The notes beneath the pieces are model-generated. The model saw only the letters and a list, made by a program, of their open reading frames with translations, made no database searches and was not told the DNA's origin. This document shows positions 20,551-32,465 of a stretch of 64,000 nt of DNA, piece by piece (within the stretch, counting starts at the first letter, position 1; each line of letters starts with the position of its first letter). The position numbers were made by a program, and so were the translations under genes. The stretch is from NCBI GenBank assembly GCA_019426215.1, contig CM033399.1:27847022-27911021 (forward strand), in the 5' to 3' direction. The DNA is from Buddleja alternifolia (lineage: Eukaryota; Streptophyta; Magnoliopsida; Lamiales; Scrophulariaceae).

Positions 20551-22640
20551 TGCATGTGATGTACACTTTGCAATCTTTATAAAAATATATATTTTATACT
20601 TATCCCCTCCAATTAAGAAACTGTACGTAATTAATTTATGAAATACCCTCTTTGCGAACTAAAGGGTTGCTTAAACGCCCTTCGTGAATTTTCTCGAAAG
20701 TATGATCTTTAAAGAATGAAACTTATTTATAAAATAAAATTATAGCTTTAAAACGAAATTCAACTGTGATATCTTATTGTTAGTAATTTAGTTTAACTCA
20801 GTTAGGTTATATTGTTTAGTTCAAATAGAATATATTATGTTTCAAATATTTGAATTTCAATACTTTTCCAAATATTTTGTAATTAATCAAGGGGTAATTA
20901 AACGAGGCTAATCTTTCATACTTTGAGTGGGGTGAAGTCTTATACTTATATAGTTGAGGTGGGACAATGTAAGTTCACCCTTCAAATTACTACAAATGAT
21001 CTTGGATGGAAAATTCTAGCTCTCGCATTCGGTTTTACTAATTAACTTAGGTGTTCACAAACACATATAAATTACACTTATCAAACGATTAATCAATTAC
21101 TTTATGAATTATATGCACTCGAGTTCAGTCTAACTATTTTCGGACTATAATTTACAGATCAAAGTAATTAATTCAAAAATTGGGAGGTGGGAGGTATTAA
21201 AAGCCCTTCGAAAATAGAGAAAAAAATAGATTGAGTTAAAAAAGAAAATAGATTAAGATGTTTCACTAGGTATCAATTATTCCACGCTAAGCGAAAATTC
21301 AACATTTTAACAAGTTGAGATGACACGTACGATGTCACTCTCAAGCACGAGTAAGATGTAGAATTTCTATATTGACAATCTCTCGACCCTTGGTATAACA
21401 ACATACTTATCCTCATTGAAAATATTCTAGTAACACCAAGAAGGATTACTACAAGGAGATGAGGCTTACCTAACTTTGATTTAATTACTAAATTTAGTGT
21501 GCACTTGCATGAGTGGGTGATCTTATATTGAAAATGCAATAAGATTTATGTATTAACGAAATAGGCTAAACATCCTCTTGTGTTATTGTAAAGTTTGCGT
21601 GATATCTCTATTCGGTTAAAAGAGAGAAGAAAATATGTGTGGTTTTTAGTGAAATAACACTATATATCCCTTATATAGTCTTAAGAGGATATAAATGTCA
21701 AATGAATATGTCAATAAAGGTGAAAAAAACGTTCATTTTCTTCCGACACGTGGATTTTGCGCTAATTTTTTAATAAAACAAGGAAGTGTTTAACATATTT
21801 CGTCAATATAAAAAGATTTTTGTATTTTTGAAATAAGACACGAGGATTTATACGGTTTATCCATATATATAACATTCTATTAACCATAAACCGGAAAGTT
21901 TGAATGTAAACTTTATAGAACGAAATGTTTTAAAATTAAATATATAGTCAAAATGTATCCATTTTTATGGAACATACTATTCCGGCAGGGTTTAAGTGCA
22001 TACAAAAGAAAGTATACTAAATTTGAATGACACAATTTGACTTTGCAGCGAAGGTCATGTAATAATTGAAAAGTTGCATCTGAATGAATTCACGTGGTTG
22101 GAATATGTGTTAATCAGCGATTGAATACATTTGTCATACCGAGCATGTGTCCGTCAGCAGCGTGGTAACACGACTACCATACAATAGATCGAATATGCGT
22201 AGTTCGGTATGATTATTATTATAGACTGCGAGCTTGTCTCTTGATTCATCACTCTTCGATGTGAAATGTGAAGTGTTCAAATTCATTGACCATCACACCG
22301 CTTTTTGCGCACCGAACAATACCATGTGTCATGCTTCTATTAGAAGACAATAAATTAAATTACTTTAGTTAATTTTGTAATAAAAATGGTTAAATACATT
22401 TTGAACCCCTGGACTTACAAATGTACCAATAAAATCCCTCAAATTGATGTTTTTTGTTGGATGTTAATTATGCATTTTACACATTTGTACCCTGAATTAG
22501 ATTTTACTTGTGTATCAAAAAGGTCCATTAAGTTTAAACAAGAATGTGTGCTAATTGTATTGTCTAGTTTTTAAATTGGTTTATTAATTTCAGCATGAGT
22601 GGACGTTTGTACACTTTTTCTACGTACTAAGCCATAAGTG

Positions 22641-23138
22641 TTGGATGATGATAATTTCTTTTAAACATTCTAAAACATGATAATTCATTGTTTACTTTTT
22701 TTAGTTCTGAGACTGATTCTTATATTTTCAGCCCTCTTTAAAATCTTTTATACATATGTGTGTGCGCGCGCTTGTAAATAAATGAGTATACATGTATGCA
22801 CAATTATTTCAGAAGGTGTCTTCCAAAAATTCACAAGAATTATCATGCTTTGTTTCCATTCCATATCATATCATGTAAGTGCTGTGATATCCGTGAGTAT
22901 TAGATGATATGCACATGCTTCGTGTGAATCTGTAAACTAACGGAGTGGCTCACATACATTAAGTTGAATGACCGTTTTGGTACCTTTTTGAAGTTAAAGA
23001 GATATTTGGACACATGGTATAATTCAGGATACAACATGTATTTAACCTTACAAAAATATATGGATCATTAAATTCACCTGTGTTTGGAGCAATATTTTCT
23101 AATATGCCAAATAAATTCTATAAATAACATGTTAAATT
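22641..23138. other. Unassigned DNA between copy A and element A
   Basis: AT-rich and non-coding. It probably continues the duplicated segment, but the counterpart would lie beyond the window end, so this cannot be tested here. Confidence 0.35.
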
Positions 23139-23143
23139 CATAC

Positions 23144-23709
23144 TGATGTATGTGAGTTTCACACCATTAATATTTATATTAATAATAGGGATAATATGAG
23201 TATAATTGTGAGATATAACAATAATATGAGTTTGGTAATGTAAATAGCAAGAGTTTTAACGTGGTTCGGTCCAAAAATTAGAACTACGTCCACGGGAGAA
23301 AAGTGAGTATCCCTTTTATTATGCTTCCGTGGTTCCGCCATGCTTATAACAAGTTTTTGATGGACATGGTAAATATAGTAAGTCAACTAAGCCTTAATTA
23401 CATATCATAATAATTAGAAGACATAATCTTTCCAATCTTGGCATCATTAATGCTGATTTATTCCCATATCTTGAGCTTGATTTCAGCAAGTCTTCATTTG
23501 GAAAGGTTTTCAACTTAATTGATTCTTGTTTCTAGTCTTGCCTTATATAGATATCTTCCTCTGCAGGGCTAGGTTGGCGGGTCATCCAGACAAACCGGGT
23601 TGGCCTTATTTCCTTCTAGAAGAGTTTCGGCCCATGTTGGTGATCAGTCTCGACCCATTAAGTCTTGGGCTCTTCAGCTTGGCCCAATGTCCATTTTCCA
23701 CCCACATCA
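23144..23709 (-). repeat. 3' LTR of element A
   Basis: 566 bp, TGATGT...ACATCA. The adjacent internal sequence at 23710-23730, read on the minus strand, is purine-rich (GTTGAGGGGACTA) and fits the polypurine tract. The minus-strand TATA-like CTATATAAGG lies at 23541-23550. Confidence 0.93.
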
Positions 23710-24328
23710 ATAGTCCCCTCAACTCTACAATTTGATTTGTCAAATTGTGAGAGTTGTAAAGAAAATATCATGTGGGTTAAGTTGACGCATCTGCAGAGCT
23801 CCAGGATTGCCCAAGCTACAGAGTTGAGTGATCTATGCAGCTAGTCATCCTACCCAGGTAGATCCGAGAAAACCCTAATCTTTGATTTGATTTGAAAAGT
23901 CTTTGACGGTTGAGTTCCCCCATGCACCTGCAGTTATTACATCGTGCCTCGAAAAGCTGCACCACCATCATCACTCCACCAATTTGAGCCGCCAAATCTG
24001 CGCTCCGGAGGTTGCTGAATGGGGACTCGTGTACTGTCCGCAAATCTTCCCGCGTTTCCCCAGGGCGAGCAGTTATCAAGATTTGAAATATCTTCTCGGA
24101 TTTTATTGCCAAAAATTCCCAAATTTTATTTCCTTCTTCATTTTTTTCTTGACCTTTTTAACAGAGCCCTCCATCTCTCTTCTTTTTCCTTGCAATTTCA
24201 TCTTCTCCGGCAGTTACTCCACGATCGTTCCCTCTTAGGTATTTTCTTCCTCTTTTTAATCTTTTTTCTTTCTTTCTTTGTCTTGTTTTGTGTTTTTGCT
24301 GCTCTGTTTTTCTCCTTTTCATATCATC

Positions 24329-26732
24329 ATGTCAAGTAGCTTAGGTTCCGATTCTCATAATCGGGAAGAACGTTTTAATCTTTTAGAGCATGCGTCCCTT
24401 GATGGTGCTGCCTCCTCCTTTGTAAGGGATTTACACAGTGCCACTCCCGAAACTGGGGGTAAGAATTTTGTTAATGTTTCTTCGGAAACTCAATCCGATG
24501 GTCATCAATCCTCCGACCCTCCTTCGCCTAACCCTAGCGTAAATCCCGACCAAAGTCAGGCTGGGCTGGACTCAGATGATGAGAACCTAGAACTAATGGT
24601 GAGAACCCAGATCAGCCTGACCCAGATGCACTAGGTTCCGCGGAACGAATTGCTTTAGATAAAAAGGAAAAAACCCTTTTGGCAAAAAGTGATAGATTTT
24701 GGGAAATTAGGCCTAGGTTCACCTCCCAGCAAGAACAGATAATCTGCCGCATTTATGACATTCCGACTTCCTACCGTATTTTGGTTCCCTCTGTGGACGA
24801 TAGGCCCCATCGCCCTTCTGCCAGTTTTTCTTATTTTTATGTAGCCCATTTACGCGCAGGCTTACGCTTCCCTATTCCTTCCCTCTATATTTCCATAGCT
24901 AAAAAATATAGATTTTCTCTGAATCAGTTTGCCCCCAATGCCATCAGGATGATGGCTGGATATGCTATGTTGCTTAGCTACTATGGTCATTTGCCTGATT
25001 TTTTCTATTCCTTGTTCCTTCCTCGATCATCCTCTAGTGATGGGGGTGTGTTTTACTTGACTTCTCGAGGTGAAGCTACTTTTTTCTCCGTTTATCCCAC
25101 CGCGGAGAAGCAATGGAAAAGGGACTACTTCTTCATTGCTCCTCCTACCGGTGTCGAATGGAATTTTTGTCGTGAATTTCTGGAAAGGGTTGAAGGTTCC
25201 AATTCCTATCCCCCAAAAAATATGTCGGACATGTATAAACAACTCCTTGCCTACTTGAATTGGCAAGGTCGTGATTTGGGCAAGTTAACTGATACCCGTC
25301 TTTTACATCATTTTGGTTTGAGTTCTGTTGGATCAGATATGCTTGGTGAAACTATAGGTAGAGCCTTTCCTGGTTTGTCTTGTTGTTTTTCGTGCCTTTC
25401 TAACATATCCTATGCTTATGTATTTTTGTTTAATTTTTGCAGCAAGTCTGATGGAAGATTCCCGAGCTAAAGAAACTGCGCAAGCCAAGGAGGCAATCCG
25501 CAGCCGAAAGAAGCCTGCTCCTACTGAACAGCCAGATTTGCCTCCTCCTCCTTCAGGTGGTCCTCTGCCAGTGGTACCTTTTTCAATGGCTAGACCTGCT
25601 ACCAAGTCTCCCTCTCTCTCTGGCCAGGCCGAATCAGCTCGCCTTCACCGTGATCCAATTTTGGCCAGAGAGATAGTTGCTGGAAAAAGGGTGGCTAGCC
25701 ATGATACTTTGCCGGAAATGCCTTCTGCCAAGCGTAGCAATACAGGTGCTCACCTGGGAGATGTTCTCTCCCACCTTCAGTTCTCCACGCCTGATCCTCT
25801 TGCTTTGCGAACCTGCTCTCGGGCCCAGGACGTCCCACCCCAGTCAACTCTGAAGAGCAAAGAATAATTTGTGATGTTGGATTTTTTGCGAAACATGGCT
25901 AATTCCATCGATCGTCATCATCTGGATCACGTGCAACCCTCTGAGATTGTTGATGCTGCTGTAGCTTTAGCCCCTAAGGTATCTTTGTTATGATCTTTCT
26001 TATGACTTGTTACTCTTTCCAGAATTTAACATTTTATTATGCTATGTCTGCTTGTAGTTTTTTCTCCTGTGTGGCAGAGCCCTGGTGGAACTGAGCAGGT
26101 CTAATAAGGTGAGAGAACTGCAAAGGGAACTGAGCAAAGTCCAAGATCAGCTAAATAAGCCCCAAGGTTCCTGGGAAACCAAGGAGAAAAAGTTGCTCCA
26201 GGAGGCTCGATCCTGGGAGACTAGCTATCAAAAACTGGATGCTGAGAAGAAGTTAGTGGAGGCAGACCTGCAGACCCATCTTGCTCGCCAAGCTGCAGAT
26301 CTGTAGGAAACCTTGGACAGAGCCCGCTAAGATTGGGCAGCCACGCTCCCTACATCTGCTGAAGGAGAAACTTTTGCTAGGCAGGTTAGGGCCATGTTTT
26401 TGGCTTCTACTGAATTTTCAAACCTGGTGGACGATAAGGCACTGGATTATTTTTACAAGGGATTTGATGCTTGCACCTCCCAATTCCAGGCTCAGAACTA
26501 TCCTCCAGCTGGTAGCACAGTTTCATTCCTGGATCCTGATGCGGCCTTTGTTGCTGCCGTTGCAGATATCGCTCGTTCAAACCCACCAGAGAATGCTTCC
26601 CCAGCCGATCTAGGGGTTCCACCCGTGGCTGACCAGCCTGCCTCTGCTCCAGCTGACCATCCTGGAAATGCTGATAGTGCCCCAGCTGATGTTGCTCCCC
26701 CACCTATTGATGGTTTAGACCCCGCAGCATAG
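24329..26732 (+). pseudogene. Additional antisense ORF of element A (gypsy-type transposon domain)
   Basis: It lies between integrase and 3' LTR, opposite in strand to gag-pol. The ATG at 24329 opens an acidic Ser-rich leader; one frameshift near 24585-24630 leads into the conserved region (24583-25357: FWEIRPRFTSQQEQ, YVAHLRAGLRFPIPSLYI, VFYLTSRGEA, YLNWQGRDLGKL, GETIG), resembling the Pfam putative gypsy-type transposon domain (PF04195). An 85-nt GT-AG intron (25358-25442) joins GETI to a Pro/Ser-rich exon that has one in-frame TAA near 25865. A second intron begins at 25979. A coiled-coil exon follows (26085-26306, KVRELQRELSKVQDQL), then stops, then LVDDKALDYFYKGF and an Ala/Pro/Asp tail to 26732. 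Element B has the homologous ORF with the first intron at the same place. The function is unknown. Decayed here. Confidence 0.8.
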
Positions 26733-28174
26733 TTTATCTCTTTAAAAATATTGATGTTTTGTCGGGCATATGTAGCCCCCCTTTTTGGACAATGTTTAAA
26801 TTCCTGCTTTGCTTGTTTTGCACGGGCATGTGTAGCCCCTTTTGAACAATTTAGTTTTTCCTTTCCCGTTCTACCCAAGTTAGGGTAGGAACATTCGTCG
26901 TTTTTCCTTCCACCATCTGCCTGAGTTAGGGAAGATGTGCCTAGTATTTTCCCGTTTTTGCGAAATATTCTTAAATATTCATCTCCTTTTTTCCTGCATC
27001 TTTTCATATATTGATCATAACGTTTAGAAGCTTTACCATGATCATACTTACTTGTTCATACTTTGAATAATGGGATTAGCTTTTATAGCATCTATACAAA
27101 ACTAAAAACAAATAATAATAACTCCACTCCCCAGGAGAGCAAGTTGACCTTGCAATTCCCCCGGCGAATACTCATGATAAGAATGGAATAAAATACCAAT
27201 ATTCCTGATAAAAATGGTACAAAGATTGATGAAACTAATATTCATACCTTTGAGATTTAACCCATACCCATGATTTAAGGTTTTTCCTGTGAATAGAATT
27301 CCAAATGTTAATTTCAAAAATACACAAACTTGTTAATTATCAAAAGTATCATCCAGCTCGAACTTAAGCCGCAGCTTGCAGTTCTGCCAGATGATTCAGG
27401 TTTGCAATCATGGGAACTTGCATTTTATTTTTTGGCAATTGGGGGAACTTGCCTTTCATCACATTAGCAATCGTGGGGACTTGCCTTTCATCACATTAGC
27501 AATCGTGGAGACTTGCTTTTCATCACATTAGCAATCGTGAAGACTTGCTTTTCATCACATTCGCAATCGTGGAGACTTGCCTTTTACAATATTTTTCACC
27601 TTCCTTTTTTCCCCTTTTTCTCCTCTCCGTTCCCACATATTTTCCTAGACGGGCTCACAGCTGACCAGCCTGCTACCGTCGGCATCCTTCCTTATTCCCT
27701 CTTTTCCCAATTTAGTCTCCTCCTCCAACCTTTTTGCTCCAAACAACCTTATATCTCCTTAACCCCGGTCTTCCAATGTGAGTTGGTCCCAAAATTATTC
27801 CCGGAATAATTCCACACCAACCCACCCTTATATTCTTTTAGTACGGGCCCATCGGATTCGAAGTCGCAGGCTGCCTGACTTAACGAATCCCGACTACCTA
27901 TCCAGGTGGTGCATCCTAACTCCGACTACCTCCCGTTCCACCAACTCCCCCTATCTTCTCAATTTCATCCAAACAAATATACATATACGCATAAAAGAAC
28001 CAATCTCAAAACAAAGAAATATATTCTTACTAGATTTTTGGGGGCTTTGCATCTGACCTTGCAAAGAAGGCACTACAACTGTCGGCTTATTCCTGAAAAG
28101 ATAAAGAAAACTAAAAAAAAAATTCAAAGAAAACATTAGCACCCTTTTTGGGGGTCCTTGCAGAATAAGAATTA
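26733..28174. other. Spacer between the antisense ORF and integrase, element A
   Basis: Non-coding. It contains the repeated phrase GGGCATRTGTAGCCCC (26764, 26824), the 32-bp minisatellite at 27405-27595, and otherwise low-complexity DNA. Confidence 0.6.
27405..27595. repeat. 32-bp minisatellite, about six units
   Basis: Units start at 27405, 27436, 27468, 27500, 27532 and 27564 with CAATCGTGGGGACTTGCC and end with TTTCATCACATTAG. Period is 32 bp after the first, more diverged unit. Units are contiguous with no spacers. Confidence 0.9.
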
Positions 28175-28177
28175 TTA

Positions 28178-29424
28178 GACAAATTTCTTTTTCAGATTCT
28201 GTATGTTCCATGGACGGGGGAGCTGTTTTCCCTTGCCATCCTCCAGCTCATAAGCTCCTCCTACTAATACTTTGACCACTTTGTATGGTCCCTCCCAATT
28301 AGGATCCAGCTTTTTCACGGTACGTACTTCATCCACCATTTTTAACACCAGGTCGCCCACCTGCACAGCTCTAGCCTTCAATTTTGCTCCTTGTGCCCTT
28401 TATATCCTTTGCTTGTATTGCTCGATCCTCAGGTATGCCTTTTCTCTACTCTCCTCGATCAGATCTAGCTCCTCTCTCAGCCTTTCCTCATTCTATTTTG
28501 GGTTGAAATAACTAATCCGGTGAGTCTGTACTCTTATCTCTGCAGAAATGACAGCCTCAACTCCATATACCAAGCTAAAGGGGCTTTCTCCCGTAGTGGA
28601 TTTGGGAGTAGTTCTATACAACCATAGTACTGATTGCAGTTCCTCCACCCAATCTCCTCCTGCTCCATCAAGCCTGGTTTTTAGACCTTGTACAATGATT
28701 CTATTAGTGACCTCCACTTGCCATTCGTTTGGGGATGCGCTATCGAGCTAAAGCGCTGTTGAATCCCCATTTCTTCACACCAATTCCTCAGCTTTGCTCC
28801 ACTAAATTGCCTTCCATTGTCAGCTATAATCTCCCTAGGTATTTCGAATCAGCATACTATGTTTTTCCATAGAAAACGAATGACTTCAGCCTCCATGATC
28901 CGGGCCAAGGCTCCCACCTCCACCCACTTGCTGAAATAATCCACCAATACTAATAAGAACTTCTTTTGGGCCTTTGCTTTGGGAAAAGGTCCTACTATAT
29001 CCATGCCCCATCTAGCAAAAGGACACGGAACACTTATGGATTGCATTGCGTCTGCAGGTTGGTGTATAAGGCTGGCGTGTGCCTGGCACTGCTCGCACCG
29101 CTTCACCAGCTCATCCACGTTATCTTTCAAAGAAGGCCAGAAGTATCCGGCCCTAAGCGTCTTTCCAGCAAGGGCAGCTCCTCCGATATGGCTGCCACAA
29201 CATCCTTCATGTATTTCTCTGAGTACATAATTGCCTTCCTCCACAGATACACACCTTAGATGAGGTTGCACAAACGCCTTTTTGTATAGGGCATCATCAA
29301 TCATCGTAAATCTAGTAGCCCTGGTCAATAACCTTTGCTTAGCATTTCGTTCTTCCGAGAGTGTTCCTTTCGTCAGATACTGAATTATCTCAGTTCTCCA
29401 ATCTTCTTCTTCGTCTACATTCAT
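28178..29424 (-). pseudogene. Integrase region of element A
   Basis: The N-terminal zinc-binding module is seen in 28849-29424 (REIHEGCCGSHIGG ... CEQCQ), followed by the start of the catalytic core (WGMDIVGPFP, VDYFSKW). The frame breaks near 28849 and resumes at 28717-28493 (VTNRIIVQGLKTRL, TTPKSTTGESPF, YGVEAV). The C-terminal module is at 28381-28178 (VQVGDLVLK, NWEGPYKV, GGAYEL), a GPY/F-type domain of gypsy integrases. The breaks and frame changes mean no full integrase can be made. Confidence 0.9.
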
Positions 29425-30191
29425 GACTTCCTTGTTATTGCTGATCCAGTCATAGATTGAATGGTAATTTGCCGGGTCTTGCAGTCAGTGACTGAGCTAC
29501 CCAGCTTTGACAGGTAATTCGCTTTTGTGTTATCAGTTCGAGGTATCTGATGAATCTCCAGTTTGTCAAAATTTTTACGCAGCGTTTCTATAGTTCTTAA
29601 GTAGTTCATTATTCTTTCTTCCCTAGCCTCATATGTACCTTCCACCTGCTTTATGACAAGCTGCGAATCTGAGTATACTATCAGCTTCTTAGCTCCTCCT
29701 TGAAGTGCTATTTTTAATCCTATGATGAATGCCTCGTATTCCACCTCATTGTTGTTTGCTTTAAATTCAAATTTAATGGCGTACTCCAATTGATCCCTTT
29801 CAGGCGTTCTCAATACTATCCCAGCTCCACTTCCGTTCATTGTAACTGATCCGTCCACATGGAGTAGCCATACTTTCTCTTTTTTTTCTTCCATTTCTTT
29901 AGGTTTTGTCATTTCGGTGACGAAATCCGCCAAGACTTGTGCTTTAATGGCTGTTCTAGTTGCATACTCTATCTCAAACTCTCCCAGCTCTACCGCCCAT
30001 TTTACTAGTCTTCCCGATGTCCCAGCTTTTCCCAGAACAGTGCTGAGTGGTTGGTTAGTTTTAACGATGATCTTATATGTCAGAAAGTATGGTTTGAGTC
30101 TCCTTGCTGTGATAACTAGCGCAAAAGCCATTTTCTCGATCTCTGAATACCTAGATTCGGTATCATTGAGCACCTTGCTGATGTAATACAC
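29421..30191 (-). pseudogene. RNase H plus second (archaeal-type) RNase H, element A
   Basis: The frame contains the end of the RT-linked RNase H (YYISKVLNDTESRYSEIEK, TARRLKPYF, QPLSTVLGK, WAVELGEFEIEY) and then a complete second RNase H domain: LLHVDGS with catalytic Asp, EVEYEAFIIGLK with Glu, VYSDSQLV with Asp, and RTDNTKANYLSK where an Asp is usual. The dual RNase H is diagnostic of Tat-lineage elements. This is the longest open piece of pol in element A, and it abuts integrase at 29424. Confidence 0.9.
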
Positions 30192-30198
30192 AGGTTTT

Positions 30199-31250
30199 TC
30201 AGTTCTTCCATCCTCGCGTATCAGCCACAGATATGTATAAAATTAAAGGCTCTCCTAGTACAGGCTTGGTGAGTAAAGAGATTTGGTTCAGATATTCCTT
30301 TAATTCTACAAAAGCTTGTTGACACTCCTTTGTCCAATTGAAATTTTCCTCTTTGCGCAAGATTTTGAAAAATGGGATGCTCCTTTCCGCAGATCTGGAA
30401 ATGAAATGACTCAGGGCCGTAATTTGCCCTGTAAGCTGTTGTACTTCATTGACGTTCTGCCGCTCCGCCATATTTTGAATAGCCTTAATTTTTTCGGGAT
30501 TGACTTCAATCCCCCTTTCGGTGGCCATGTAACCTAAGAATTTTCCTCCCTTAATTCCAAATGCACACTTAGCTGGATTCAGCTTCATCCTATATTTCCT
30601 TAGTGTGTCAAAAGTTTGTTGCAGGTCTGGAACGTGCGAATTGGTAATGCGGCTTTTTACCACCATGTTGTCCACATACACCTCGATATTTTTCTCAATC
30701 TGATCTCAGAACATCATATCCACCAACCTTTGATAAGTGGCTCCAGCATTTTTAAGGCCAAAAGGCATGACCACATAGCAGTATGTCCCGAAAGAGGTTA
30801 TAAAGCTGACCTTCTCTGATCTTCCTCGTCCAGGGGTATTTGATGATACCCGCTCTGTGCGTCCATGGTGCTGAGCAGTTCAAATTCAGCGGTGGAGTCT
30901 ACTAGTTGGTCTATCCATGGCAGAGGATAGTGATCCTTTGGTCAAGCGTTGTTCAAATCGCGGAAATCGATGCACATTCTCCATTTCGATCCTCCTTTAG
31001 GTACTAGGACTACATTAGATACCCATTCTGGAAATTGTATTTCCGCTATATGCTTAGCTTTGAGCAGCTTGTCCAGCTCAGCTTTGACTATGGCATCTTT
31101 TTCAGGTCCGAAATGCCTCTTCTTTTGAATAACCGGCCTTATATCTGGGTATACATTCAGGTGATGTTGTATAACCTTTGGGTCAATCCCGACTATATCG
31201 TTTGCCGACCACGAGAATACATCCACATGACTCCTTAACAGCTTTACCAA
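30199..31250 (-). pseudogene. Reverse transcriptase of element A, active site YVDN
   Basis: 31250-30942 holds fingers motifs (VDVFSWSANDIVGIDP, HFGPEKDA, WVSNVVLVPKGG, WRMCIDFRDLN), then a stop near 30942. The middle (30940-30700) contains the homologous palm sequence with a frameshift and a stop. 30681-30199 continues with the active-site box read as YVDN instead of YVDD, then the thumb and connection ([38 protein letters not shown]). Loss of the second Asp of the metal-binding pair plus the frame breaks show that this RT is dead. Confidence 0.92.
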
Positions 31251-31256
31251 TTCCTC

Positions 31257-32257
31257 TTACAACTCGAGGCCCAAGTGTGAGCCTATCCGAACTGTTTTGT
31301 CCGTCTCTCCAAGTATGAGTTCTATACTCATGAGCTCACCTATGGGTTCGACATGAGCTGAAACAACTCTCTTTCCAGCTTCGCCAACCTCGAGTCCAGC
31401 CTTATCAGGATTGCATTTTTTATCCTCTATTTGCTTATCTTCGTGTTTTAAAGAGGCCACGTAGCATTTCTTAGACTGGCATTGGTCACCAGATACTTCT
31501 CCTACTCCATTGACTGTTTGGAATTTTATTTTCATGTGGAGAATTGAGATCACAGCCTCGAATAGGACCAACGCAGGCCGCCTAAGTATCACATTATACG
31601 CCGAGGGTATGTCCACAACTAAGAATTTGATGAGCTTTGTTTGTTTATTGGATCTGATTCCCAACTGGCTGGACCCCCTCCCCTGTAAAACCGAATAAAG
31701 ATGTCTTTGCTGCTTCTAGCTTGGTATTTCCCAGGTTCATTTGCTTATATGCCTGATAGAACAGTATATCCACTGAGCTCCCTCTATCAATGAATATTTG
31801 TTGTACATCATAATTAGCTTTACAGCGGTAATAACCAAAACGTCATTGTGTGGTGTGTGAACTGTTTTAGCATCTTCCGGTCCGAATTTGATTTCTTTTT
31901 CTAGCCTAGCTTGGCTAACATTCATGAAAAAGGCCGGTGTTGTTTCCACCGCCCTTACTTGCCTCCGCAAAGATCTCCTGGAGTCATCCTCTGTCAACCC
32001 TCCTGAAATCATATGTATAGTTGCTCTATCCACATTGTTCACCTCTCCCGCAGGTTGTCCTTGGTTTTCCCACACTTCTTGTTGCTTATTAATTCGTTGA
32101 GGAAAGTTTCCTCTCCCTGTAGGGCCAGCTCTTCCAGCCCCTCTTCCTTGTCATCTTCCGGGCCCTCCTCTGCCCTTCCCCATGTTCCTCCTCCTCGGAA
32201 TGGGGTTGAGTTACCTCTTCCGAACTGGTTGTTATGTTGTATATCAAATTTTTTCAT
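31257..32257 (-). pseudogene. Protease region of element A
   Basis: Frames 32257-32039, 32075-31737 and 31664-31257 carry the gag-end linker, the conserved HTPHNDVLVI block, a retropepsin-like loop read as IDRGSSVDILF (normally Asp-Thr-Gly), and the downstream KFLVVDIPSAYNVILRRPAL strand. The frame changes twice. The Thr-to-Arg change in the catalytic triad predicts inactivity. Confidence 0.85.
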
Positions 32258-32465
32258 ATACCTTAGTTTTGCCAGGTGCTGAATCTCTTCCTCCAGGGCT
32301 GGACAAGCATTTGTATCATGCCCGTATTCCCTGGGATAGCGACACTAAACGCGACAAGCTGGATTTTGGGGGCCTTTGTCAGCTCCGTCCGGCCACTGTA
32401 TTATACTCGACAGCCATTAATTGCTCATTTTTCGTAGCCCTTAAAGGTATGAATCCAGGTTTGGT

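Larger units (their letters stand above)
16608..22640. repeat. Segmental duplication, copy A
   Basis: This stretch is repeated in direct orientation from 37040 to the window end. Matching blocks are 16608-17405 with 37040-38690, about 17590-18230 with 59494-59720, 18285-18675 with 61093-61462, and 20555-22640 with 61463-64000. Examples: CATTATTTTGTAAGGTAAAT, AAATGGCGGC-type block ATGGGCGGCTGTAACACC, and GAGCATGTGTCCG with GCAGCGTGGT. No gene is recognisable inside; a few conserved short frames (for example 21273-21539, minus) look non-coding. Copy A carries a hAT element (17618-18042) and a 1.86-kb AT-rich TIR element that copy B lacks. Confidence 0.9.

Noticed and set aside
21273..21539. An 88-codon frame in copy A, with a counterpart at 62473-62694 in copy B.
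   Set aside because: The two copies differ by frame-changing indels, so the frame is not conserved as coding.
23816..24330. Several overlapping frames just inside the left LTR of element A.
   Set aside because: They lie in the leader of the antisense ORF, lack homologues in element B, and start mostly before the clear ATG at 24329.
27405..27595. CRISPR-like repeat array.
   Set aside because: The 32-bp units are contiguous, with no unique spacers, inside a plant retrotransposon.
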